The notes beneath the pieces are model-generated. The model saw nothing but the letters and a program-made list of their open reading frames with translations. It was not told the origin of the DNA and ran no database searches. Made by a program: the position numbers and the translations under genes. Positions 56,701-64,000 of a DNA stretch of 64,000 bases are shown piece by piece (the first letter of the stretch is position 1; each line of letters opens with the position of its first letter). The stretch spans positions 63,865,160 to 63,929,159 of the forward strand of contig OX104130.1 in assembly GCA_944470555.2 (NCBI GenBank), read 5' to 3'. Source of the stretch: Heterobilharzia americana. Lineage: Eukaryota; Platyhelminthes; Trematoda; Strigeidida; Schistosomatidae.

Positions 56701-59700
56701 ATACCTCAGACATATTTGATGCCTGTGGTAAACATGCAAACGTCAATGGTGTCCGTGCCATCAAACACATCAGACATACAAATGTGCCTTCTCTACAATC
56801 TTTTTTGTGTTTAATTAGTTATTACTCATCATTTGTTACTTTACTACACAACGTTTGGTCGCTAAATCACCTAGAAGTATAAAAGCTGGAACTTGTCAGA
56901 AGACTTTGAGGAAGATAGCGTTAAGTGTACTTATTATCTATTCACTTATATAAAACACAAACTTGATGGACCTTTGACATTAAGAGATGCATCATGCAAA
57001 GTAATATAACAAAATCAGGGAAATATGGAAGTGGTGATGACGGAATGGAACTAGGGAAGAGTATAGAAGCAAAATAAAATGAGGTAGGTATCAACGTTGA
57101 CACAGATCGATGTATGTCGCTCTGGTCCTCGAAATGTGGTCGGAAATATCATCAGTCACATCTTCACTTGAACTGGAACAAATACCCAGGCACGCAAACT
57201 TTTCGACAACTTCTAATAGTCAGTGAAGGCAGAGGCTCCAGCTAATCTTGCATAAGCATCTCGTGCTTAAATGATACGAAGTACATACCATACTTATGGA
57301 TATGATCGCCAACTGGTTTAGAGCAATTGAAGTATCCTGTATGTTGTCGCATACAATGATAATATTGTCTGCAGATTCAAGGTTAAGTGTTCAGAATTGT
57401 TTATTTTCTAAATCCTAAGTTAAGTTGATCGAAGTAACGACTATCGGGTTTTTTTGATTCTCATATATATGTAGCTGCGACAGGTTTACTTTTCATGGCT
57501 AATTCAAACTGACAAACTATTTCCCCAGGGAGTGTCTGGGATCAAATAAAATAATGAAATAATAATGATAATCGTAAATGATAATAGTGAAATAATTAAG
57601 GGAGATAACTAAAGGAAAATAAGTAGTAGTATAATAGTCGTTACACTCAGTTTATAGATGCATGCTTTTTTTTATTCAGTTCCTCAATTACACATAACCG
57701 TCACTTTTGTATATATATAAAAAGGATGTCAAAATTAATTGATTTTAGGTTGGAATTCATCATAGACTGACATCATTTAGAGGAATATTAGGAAACCTGG
57801 AAGGGCTGGGCAGCCGTTTCGTCCTAGTATGGGACTCCTCAACAGTGCGCATCCATGGCCCCACACTGCCAGGGATCGAACTCGGGACTATCAGGTTCCG
57901 TGGCCAGCACGTTACCATTGACCCATTGGGTCGGAATCCAGTGATCCACATATCCTACTTCTGTCAGTTCACGATATAGCACGAACTACATCAGATGTAG
58001 TAACTGTCCTCATGTTCGACTTGGTTGACTCCACTGGTCACGACCTTCTTATTGGAACTTCTGGAATCACCTCTTGAAGCTAGTTACCCATGTCGACCAT
58101 TGGATTCCGATTCAGTGGCTCAAAGGTAACGTTCTAGACACGGAACCTGAACGACCTGGATTCGATTCCTGATGGTGTGGGGCCATGGGTGCTCACTGTT
58201 GAGGAGTTCCATGCCGGGACGAAACAGCCATCCAGTGCTCCCAGGTTTCGAATGTCCCTCCAAACGATGTCAGTCCATGATGATTTCCAACCTAAAATCA
58301 ACTAATAAACCTTCACAAACCTCCAGATGTCAAAATTAGTTGACAGCTTTTCATAGTTGTTTTAAGTAGTGTTCAGCTATCCCTGTTAGTTTTAATTATC
58401 ATGCAGTAGTATCTGATAATTGTATCTTTCAGCTAACTAACTATTTAAGTTAGTTATACATACTACATTGATGTGAAATATTAACTTTAAATACAGCATA
58501 TGATATACGTTACCGTAAAAACACTTCAAGTTCTTTCCATAACTGTGTAGAATACAGATTCAAAGTAAATAATCGGTGGAGCCTATCCTCATCTGGTTGT
58601 CAGGTTTTGAGTTAATTTTCATTTCGCGACACATTGGTTGGCAAAGATGTTTGGAGTGTGCTTCAGTGTTTACTGAATATTATGTATAATTTGTTACCGA
58701 CTACAGTGAAGTAAAAGTGTATATTCCCTGCCTGTTTCGAATGTATGTACAAAATCGTTAAAACAAGTAATTATAAATGTATAATTAAATTGACTAGCAT
58801 ATTGTTACAGATGAATATTTTGTGTTTAAAGAAATGTAAATATGAAATCCATATAAACCATTTGAGTGAACTTTCAGTCTATTTATATGTCTAAATACTG
58901 TTATCTTATCACTTAAAGTCAACTAACCTGTATAAAAGCATATTTTAATATAATCCGGTCTTCAGGAAGCTAAGACGAGATTTCTCCAGACTTTTCATTG
59001 CGTAAGCCACAGTTTCTTCAGCAGGACTTGACACTTATGTACATGGTATGGGTGAAGACATATCTGCATTCTGAGATTTCACGTTTGCAGTTGCCCTCCA
59101 TGACACTTTGTCCAGATATAAAGCCATCTCAGATATTCTTTTAGATCCTTTTGGTTACCACCATGTAATCTGAATGTTTGATTAACCTATCTGGTAACGT
59201 TATTTTGTCATTACTTTCAACTAACTAAAGTATATTATGCATCGTTAAACTTTGTTACGTATCATTTGGTAGTAGTTCTGTCCTTATGAGAAAACTGGAG
59301 TTTTTTTTCTGTTGTTCGTTCATTCACTTCTTGTACGGAACGAAATACGTTTCAGATTCGTATAACAATGTTAGTTAGTGTGTTACAGTGTAATTTATTT
59401 TTATGTATTTCAGTGTCCTTTCACCTGGTGGACGGCTTCTTTTCCGCGATTATGGGCAATACGATCATGCTCAGTTAAGGTTTGGGAGAAAATCTCGTCT
59501 ATTTGCTGATCGGCCATCATACGTTAGACAAGACGGAACACTGTCTTACTTTTTTACAAAGCAGGAACTAGCCGATTTATTTGCAAGCTGTGACTTGTCA
59601 ATAATTCGCCTTCAATTTGTTCATAAAGAAACAAAAAATGCTGCCAAAGGTCTTTGTGTCAAACGGGTCTTCCTTCAGGCTGTTTGTGAGAAACGTGTTT

Positions 59701-59705
59701 CTTGA
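47559..59705 (+). CDS. METTL6: tRNA N(3)-methylcytidine methyltransferase METTL6
   Basis: A class I SAM methyltransferase that, in characterised orthologues, makes m3C at position 32 of serine tRNAs together with seryl-tRNA synthetase. Exons 47559-47743, 49600-49786, 54125-54392 and 59414-59705 join in phase to about 310 codons. Seen: NWDRFYNRNGVRFFKDRHWT, the SAM motif LLEVGCGVGNFLVPL, FYACDVSQRAVNML, FVCDITEPDS, LIFVLSALNPQEML, LSPGGRLLFRDYGQYDHAQL, YVRQDGTLSYFF and GLCVKRVFLQAV. RDYG, the DRHWTTREF block and the GLCxxRVFLQ end favour METTL6 over METTL2/8. The first recognised exon opens in phase 2 after a 'cctttggag' acceptor; in-frame ATGs at 47618 or 47648 could also be starts, so a further 5' exon is possible. 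The stop is 59703-59705. Confidence 0.9.
47744..49149 (+). other. METTL6 intron, first part
   Basis: AT-rich. A 112-codon open frame at 48770-49108 ('HRELLAVGKVSAKSNAGDN') has no recognisable motif and may be repeat-derived. Confidence 0.45.
49150..49295 (-). repeat. Sm-alpha-like SINE, badly decayed
   Basis: Minus strand: 'gcgtttgaagcaattgattcc', then 'aagtcctaaataaaacaaaatgtccgtccaagatcccact', which aligns with GTCC-loop-GGAC-GAAA-cleavage-stem I of the copy at 42393-42535. Both B box and core are mutated. Confidence 0.55.
49600..49786 (+). CDS. METTL6: METTL6 exon with SAM motif I
   Basis: Acceptor 'catattcag', donor 'aacg|gttagt', phase 1. DRHWTTREFAEL, then LLEVGCGVGNFLVPL, then a Ser/Asn-rich loop longer than in vertebrate METTL6. 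Confidence 0.92.
49787..50865 (+). other. METTL6 intron, AT-rich, nothing recognised
   Basis: Only short open frames; no repeat shared with the rest of the window was seen. Confidence 0.5.
50866..51265 (+). mobile_element. RTE-B 3'-terminal fragment
   Basis: Close match to 46105-46497: NSGWKKARSGQTKTWHQCMK, LAGWGPQDKRSQWLETI, then the 3' UTR ending 'gcctgctcctatgttgat'. The stop is earlier than in the intact copy. Confidence 0.85.
51472..51720 (-). repeat. Inverted terminal repeat of the PLE, left
   Basis: Reverse complement of 52783-53028 with mismatches and a 17-nt insertion ('cgccactacacggtgat'). On the minus strand it contains GAGC-N10-GCTC-GAAACGTC, a perfect stem II, GAAA and cleavage triplet, but the box before it reads TGATTACGA rather than CUGANGA. 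Confidence 0.8.
52188..52250 (-). repeat. Fragment of the 40302/40658 repeat inserted in the PLE ORF
   Basis: 'ttgtatttgtgtaagtcacag' through 'ccaacgtttcgcacggaagt' matches the end of the 40 kb repeat arms, including the GAAAC part of its hammerhead-like motif. It separates LKDRAEKL from EVIRDALVISNYPPEFIKKF, which are adjacent in related PLE proteins. Confidence 0.65.
52783..53028 (+). repeat. Inverted terminal repeat of the PLE, right
   Basis: 3' non-coding end of the element, also present at 42127-42374. Contains 'tgataatgagc', an N10 loop, 'gctt' and GAAACGTC (about 52952-52986). Confidence 0.8.
53105..53165 (-). repeat. SINE family B, terminal fragment
   Basis: 'gtagtttggcagactagtatttatactgggttatgattgaaggtgaaat' is the reverse complement of the 3' part of the SINE at 4540-4600. 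Confidence 0.75.
53166..54124 (+). other. METTL6 intron, nothing recognised
   Basis: AT-rich; open frames near 53700-54120 are continuous with T-rich intron sequence and lack motifs. Confidence 0.5.
54125..54392 (+). CDS. METTL6: METTL6 exon with motifs II-IV
   Basis: Acceptor 'gtatacactgtag', donor 'tcaag|gttggt', phase 2. EIPHFYACDVSQRAVNML, CDAFVCDITEP, LATLIFVLSALNPQEML. An acidic loop (SVEFSDKEHGVD) lies before the motif IV region. Confidence 0.92.
54393..55285 (+). other. METTL6 last intron, first part
   Basis: No recognisable element or exon. Confidence 0.5.
55286..55424. mobile_element. Foldback MITE, tandem array copy 1
   Basis: Ends 'tgactttaaaggctaccctaacaa' and 'gttgctagggttgtctttaaagaca' are inverted repeats; the interior ('ccaattaggtttctcc ... 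agaagcttaattgg') also folds back. Confidence 0.85.
55453..55590. mobile_element. Foldback MITE, tandem array copy 2 (best preserved)
   Basis: 138 bp. The ends 'gcgactttaaaggccaccct' and 'agggtggcctttaaagtcac' are nearly perfect inverses, extending inward through 'aacaacaatcgaaat' and 'atttcagttgttgtt'. Almost the whole element forms one hairpin. Confidence 0.88.
55633..55767. mobile_element. Foldback MITE, tandem array copy 3
   Basis: 'gcgactttaaaggccacctggcaac' and 'gctagagtggcttttaaagtatc' ends; spaced about 42 bp from copy 2. Confidence 0.82.
55768..57079 (+). other. METTL6 last intron, nothing recognised
   Basis: No exon or known repeat family; short open frames only. Confidence 0.5.
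57080..57420 (-). mobile_element. RTE-C fragment, degenerate
   Basis: Aligns with 31340-31610, same strand: shared 'cacgcaaacttttcgacaacttctaa' (VEKFVYLG-like region on the minus strand), 'ggctcc', 'catacttatgga' and 'tcgccaactggtttagagcaattga' blocks. Confidence 0.65.
57421..57723 (+). other. METTL6 intron, AT-rich spacer
   Basis: Contains an AT-rich 'aataataatgataatcgtaaatgataatagtgaaataat' stretch; no gene. Confidence 0.5.
57803..57848 (-). ncRNA. Hammerhead motif, probably inactive
   Basis: Minus strand: stem II GTCC/GGAC and GAAAC are intact, but the core reads TTGAGGA (first C lost) and the cleavage side reads GCC instead of GTC. Confidence 0.65.
58193..58238 (+). ncRNA. Hammerhead motif, probably inactive
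   Basis: Plus strand: stem I (T/G)CACTG/CAGTGC, core TTGAGGA (C lost), stem II GTTC/GGAC, GAAAC, then ATC as the cleavage triplet. Confidence 0.65.
58347..59413 (+). other. METTL6 last intron, 3' part
   Basis: AT-rich; no recognisable element. Confidence 0.5.
59414..59705 (+). CDS. METTL6: METTL6 last exon
   Basis: Acceptor 'tatgtatttcag'. VLSPGGRLLFRDYGQYDHAQ, RQDGTLSYFFTKQELADLF, GLCVKRVFLQAVCEKRVS, stop TGA. ATTAAA-like sequences follow within about 70 bp and could serve as polyadenylation signals. Confidence 0.92.
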
Positions 59706-61611
59706 CTCATTAAACTTGAAAATTTTATATGGTTGATAAGCAAGCACAACAATTTTGTACATAAACTCTGTGAATTAAATTTGATTTATAAACATGGAGC
59801 ACTTTTTGTTTTTTCTCAAGTGAATATAATGGAGTGATTAACAACTGAAACACGTTACTGGAAGCAGCTTTAACAGCTTCTTTAGGGAAAAGCTGGCTCT
59901 CCGTAGATACGCTTAATGCAAGAATTTGCAGTGGCTTTTAGTCTAATATACTTACCACGGAACCATTTGCGGCACCCCAAGCAATATATTGACGACATGT
60001 GACGTAAAGCTCTCAGAAGTAAAAATGCAAATATTTTGTGCATGACAAACTTCTTTTCTGTTTATACTTGTTCGTCGGGTGTCATAGTGTTTGTAAGCCG
60101 CCGCAATCACCCTTAAAAGGCCCCCTTCAAGACACTCAGACATATTGATAAGGTGGTCACCATATTAAGGTCAGTGAGGGGAAATGGTGTAAGTATCTAA
60201 CCGGCGTTTTTGAAAGACGACGAATCATCGTCAATGGCAGATACCCCAGTCTCTTTCCCATTTGAAGGAACTGCCAAGAAATCTAATTCAACAGGACACT
60301 TATCACACGCCAATGCAAAGACGGTATCAGATGGGAAGGTTCACTGACCGTAACGATACTCAGAAAGGATAGTATCTCGTTTTGTTGGTCTCTCAAAATA
60401 TAACTATATTTGCTCTGTTAGTCGAATAATGTCACTACACCAAAAACAGCAAACTACAGCATGTAAAAAAGGATGGTCATTTGAAAAACAGCCTAATCAT
60501 GACTAAAACCTGTAATTTGTCGTGGAGGTACAGTGGAAACTGTCAGACCTATCAACCATAGGGTTGTTATATGACGGCCAACTGCTGGTAAATCTTCTAG
60601 CTTTTGAATACGTTGCTTCAAGTAAGCATGGAGAAGAATATGCGCAAGCCTAATAGTGTTATTTCACCCAGGCTGCATGAGAATCTGGAGGAGGAGAGAA
60701 GTAAAATTTATGTGGCGGTGACCCAGCAAGTATGAAACATGTATTTACATTTAGCAATAAAACATTCGACAAAATATCTTTGAAATTAGAAAGTGGATGA
60801 ACAAAGCCTCGAAAGTCATAAGGTTGGGAATAGTATACTGGACATCAAATTGATACGACTGTTGTACTCTAGCCGAAAAATAAAACTATTTGACTTCCAT
60901 TCATAATGTACTGCAAGGTTGTCAAACTTCGATGTGAAGTTGTACGAGAGTGGGTGAAACCCATAGTTCTGTACTCACGGTAGAAAAGCAAGAACCAAAT
61001 ACCATGCATATGTACTTCTATCACCGCTAATAATAAGCACAACATAACAGCTATGCCAATGGAAGTATTATCTTCAAGTTCTTTTTTTCTAGGCAATAAG
61101 TATAATGCATATATGCAAATCCTGATCGTTTTATCAATGTGAAGACAATACTTCCGGATTTTCATCGTATCACTTTTTGCATACTTAATCTGTTGCCTAT
61201 CCAAGAATAAACATCATTATTATTCTACAGCCTTAATTGAGTAATAACCAAGATAACTCGTAGTAACCTCACGTTTCTAGCCATCAATCCTTTTGATCAA
61301 TAATCACTTTCCCCCAACTTGTAAGCTTAATAGCATGAAATATTGGAACGGGCTATGGCGTCCATGTAATATAGCATAATTCTTAAATCTACTCTCATTA
61401 TTGATAGACGTGGGACGCCCTTTACTTTCCATTGCACTATATTTCAATGAACGCCGCATGCTGCACCATTGAATGTACAAAGAAGGGTAGATAATGTGAT
61501 GATCATCGATTCCGTTGTCTTTTTCCTCGCCTATATTACAAGGTTTATTAAAATCCCTACACTAGCAAAATGCACAAGCATATCATGGGAGCAGACACGA
61601 TAACCTATGCT
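59706..61611. other. METTL6 3' flank, intergenic, no gene recognised
   Basis: Short open frames on both strands without motifs. The first 100 bp is probably the METTL6 3' UTR. Confidence 0.55.
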
Positions 61612-61665
61612 TTGGTAGTAGTAGAAGTAGTAGCAGTAGTAGTAGTGTGAGTAGTAGTATTAGTG
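61612..61665. repeat. (GTA)n imperfect microsatellite
   Basis: Run of GTA/GTAGTA triplets with interruptions (agtagtagaagtagtagcag...). Confidence 0.9.
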
Positions 61666-61842
61666 GAAGTTCTCGCATGCTGTTTCAATAATGAGAAAAT
61701 AGCTGTTTGACGCTCACCTGGTTTTATTGCATGGCAGTCCTGAGGATAGATACGAATCAAACACATTAAAATTTATGTGTGTGCAACTATTTACAAAATT
61801 TTAAGCATACCTCATTTAACCTTGTATACTGTTGGAATAGAA

Positions 61843-64000
61843 CCTCGCCTGGCTAACTAGTTCACTAGTTACTAGCCGGTCCTAAGCCCGGGTAAAAAGG
61901 GAAGGTTGGGCATAGGGCTAGCAACCCTACCCCGTAAAACAAATCTAACCGCTAAAGAAACTTCAAAGCACAAACAAAATATAAAAAATGAAAACACACT
62001 TATTCCCCGCTGGAATTGGAGAGGCGAAATGACGCCAGTTGGTGAAAGCCTGCCTTCGGGAAGCCAATTGGCCTATGTGTCTTCTCTCTCTCGATGAAAG
62101 CGAAAGTAAACGTGGGGACATGGAATGTCCGTACGATGTTTGAACCCAGTAAGGCAGCCCAGATTGCAAAGGAGATGAGAAGGTATCACATCGAAGTGCT
62201 TGGGATTTGCGAAAGCAGATGGAATGGGAGTGGACTCTCCAAACTGTCAACTGGAGAATCAATAATCTACTCCGGTCACCCAGACGACAACCACGAGCAC
62301 ACTGAGGGAGTGGCTATCATGATGTCCTCAAGAGCATCGAAGGCTCTCATGCAGTGGGAACCAATGTCCTCCAGGATCATGACAGCAAGATTCAACTCAA
62401 AAGGAAGGAAGGAAGGAAGGAAGGTCACAATCATACAATGCTATGCACCTACAAATAATGCAGAGCAAGAGAAAAAGGAGGATTTCTACAGACAACTTCA
62501 ATCAACACTGGATAAGACCACACTGCAGTTGGTGATTTCAAAATTCTAATGGCGGGGCGACATGAATGCCAAACTGGGAGGGGACAACACGGGAAGAGAA
62601 CTAACCATGGGTCGAGAGGCGCTGGGTGAAATGAATGAGAATGGAGAATTGTTTGCAGAATTCTGCGCATTCAACGATCTGGTAATTGGAGTCAGGCAGT
62701 GTGTTCAGGCACAAAGATATCCACAAAGCGACATGGATTTCACCAGATGGACACACTAAAAATCAAATCGACTTTATCTCAATCTCAAGAAAATGGAGAC
62801 GCAGTCTACTTAACACAAAGTCAAGAAGAGGAGCAGATGTAGGTTCACACCACTCACTATCTAGTGCAAGGAACCTTCCAAATCAAGTTAAAAGCCTTCA
62901 AGGAAGCTGGTGATAGACCTCAATTCAAGTACAACACTCGGAAACTGAAGGATGAAACTACAAAGGAGATCTTCACAGCAGCCATCAAGACAAAATGGGA
63001 GATATCGAGGAACATCCCTGAAGAAACCTGTGTGGAAGAACACTGGAAGTCTTTGAAAGCTATGTGGAAAGAAACCTGCACAACAGTATTAGGAAGGAAG
63101 AAGGTGGAAGACAAGGAATGGATCTCGACGGATACCTGGAAGCTGATAGAGCATGGGGAGGAGGATGGTGAAACAGAAGATAAACCAGTGCAAGGATGCT
63201 CAACGACAAGAGGAACTGAGCACAATGTATAAAACACTGAACAAAGAAGTAAAGAAGAGTGCACGCAAAGACAAAAGACACTTCTACGAAACACTGGCAA
63301 GTGAAGCAGAACAGGCTGCAGGTAAGAGAGACCTGACGACATTGTATCAAATAACCAGGTTGCTATCAGGGAAGAGATCAATACAGATGAAACCAATAAA
63401 AGATGAAGGAGGAAATTTAATTACGAAAGAAGAGAAAGAAAGGAAACGATGGGCCGACCACTTCAAGAAGCTCTTGAATCGACCACCACCACCACCTGCA
63501 CTTCGTCCAGAAATACCACCTGCAGCCGCTGAATTACAAGTGAACATAAATCCCCCAACGAAAATGGAAGTCCTGAACGCCATAAAGCTACTGAAATGCG
63601 GGAAAGCAGCAGGACCAGATGGAATACCGCCAGAAGCACTGAGAACAGATGCAGAGACAACAGCGGACATGCTCACACCACTATTGAAGAAGGTGTGGAA
63701 GGAAGAGAAGGTACCTGACGATTGGAAGAAGGGTTACCTTGTCAAACTGCCGAAGAAAGGAGACCTCAGTGCTTGCAAGAACTGGCGAGGAATCACTCTC
63801 CTGTCCACCCAAAGCAAGCAAAATATTAAGTCGCATCATCCTGGAGAGGCTTAAAGATGCACTGGATTCAAAACTGCGACCGAACAGGCAGGCTTCAGGA
63901 AGTACAAATCATGTGCAGACCAAATTGCAACGCTACACTACACATCATCATAGAACAGAGCATAGAATGGCAATCAGCTCTCTACCTCAACTTCATCGAC
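61843..64000 (+). mobile_element. RTE-A copy 3, 5' part (continues beyond the window)
   Basis: The 5' end 'cctcgcctggctaactag' equals the 5' end of copy 1. UTR to about 62095, then the APE-type endonuclease: NVGTWNVRTMF, IEVLGICESRWNG (catalytic Glu), IIQCYAPTNNAEQE (about 62094-62540). A frameshift near 62545, then DMNAKLGGDNTGRE and NDLVIGVRQCV, a second shift, and KNQIDFISISRKWRRSLLN (about 62757-62815). Linker, then RT from about 63550 (LLKCGKAAGPDGIPPEALR, WKKGYLVKLPKKGDLSACKNW, RGITLLS). It also has a GGAA expansion at 62401-62427. Better preserved than copy 1, but the frame breaks make it inactive. Confidence 0.88.
62401..62427. repeat. (AAGG)n expansion inside the RTE-A endonuclease
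   Basis: Five AAGG units where the equivalent place in copy 1 (9850-9870) has two. The added length is an insertion in the coding sequence. Confidence 0.85.

Larger units (their letters stand above)
57724..58346. mobile_element. Hammerhead-SINE inverted composite, copy 3 (opposite orientation)
   Basis: Outer ends 'gatgtcaaaattaattgattttaggttgg' and 'ccaacctaaaatcaactaat...gatgtcaaaattagttgac' flank a minus body (about 57765-57970), a spacer and a plus body (about 58085-58275). The spacer read on the minus strand ('ggtaactagcttcaagagg', 'gtcgtgaccagtggagtcaa', 'atgaggacagttac', 'atatcgtgaactgacagaagtagg') matches copy 1 read on the plus strand, so this unit is inverted relative to copies 1 and 2. 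Confidence 0.82.

Noticed and set aside
63060..63396. Long minus-strand Ser/Phe/Leu-rich open frames, also at 8847-9273
   Set aside because: They are the complement of the Lys/Glu-rich linker of RTE-A; the membrane-like character is an antisense effect.
1..64000. CRISPR array, prokaryotic operons or phage
   Set aside because: Repeats are dispersed or inverted and not regularly spaced; genes have introns and the retroelements are metazoan types.

Overview
The window looks like nuclear DNA of a schistosome blood fluke (Schistosoma or a close relative). It is AT-rich, its host genes are split by large introns, and it is crowded with RTE-, CR1- and Penelope-type retroelements and tRNA-derived SINEs. 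Several repeats carry hammerhead-ribozyme-like cores, as is known for schistosome SINEs and for Penelope-like elements (PLEs). The species cannot be resolved from the sequence alone.

Three conserved host genes, all on the + strand, can be followed exon by exon. (1) The 3' end of an SLC26/SulP-type anion transporter: three STAS-domain exons at 3745-12640, with a 6.7 kb last intron full of repeats. (2) TSR3, the 18S rRNA aminocarboxypropyltransferase: five exons at 36963-40196. Its first exon begins about 95 bp after a retrotransposon tail. (3) METTL6, the tRNA m3C methyltransferase: four exons at 47559-59705, with a possible missing 5' end. A fourth, unidentified exon-like segment lies at 20189-20336. 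No operon-like coupling is visible; the genes are ordinary intron-containing units separated by repeats.

Repeats by region. 2.6-6.9 kb: tRNA-derived SINEs, a head-to-head hammerhead-SINE composite and two foldback MITEs. 7.1-10.4 kb: a complete but decayed RTE-type element (RTE-A, minus) with a 16-bp target duplication. 17.8-20.2 kb: CR1 and PLE remnants (minus). 22.1-30.1 kb: three CR1-like elements, the last about 4.7 kb with ORF1, endonuclease and RT. 30.8-36.9 kb: RTE-C remnants, a PLE with a 173-bp palindromic 5' end, and an RTE-B scrap. 40.3-42.5 kb: a hairpin pair with PLE-type hammerhead-like motifs, a second SINE composite, a PLE 3' end and a SINE. 43.7-47.5 kb: an RTE-A copy split by a young RTE-B insertion with an intact 705-residue RT ORF and a 12-bp target duplication. 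50.9-53.2 kb: an RTE-B tail and a PLE bounded by inverted terminal repeats. 55.3-55.8 kb: three tandem MITEs. 57.7-58.3 kb: a third SINE composite. 61.8 kb to the end: the 5' part of another RTE-A copy.

The most unusual theme is inverted duplication. A composite of about 620-670 bp (SINE, spacer, inverted SINE), with a hammerhead-like motif in each half, recurs at three loci with a conserved spacer, so it seems to have spread as one unit. Only one of the six hammerhead motifs keeps an intact catalytic core. Family names (RTE, CR1, PLE, SINE) are recognised by eye from protein motifs and repeat comparison inside the window; no database search was run. RTE-A, -B and -C are local labels.
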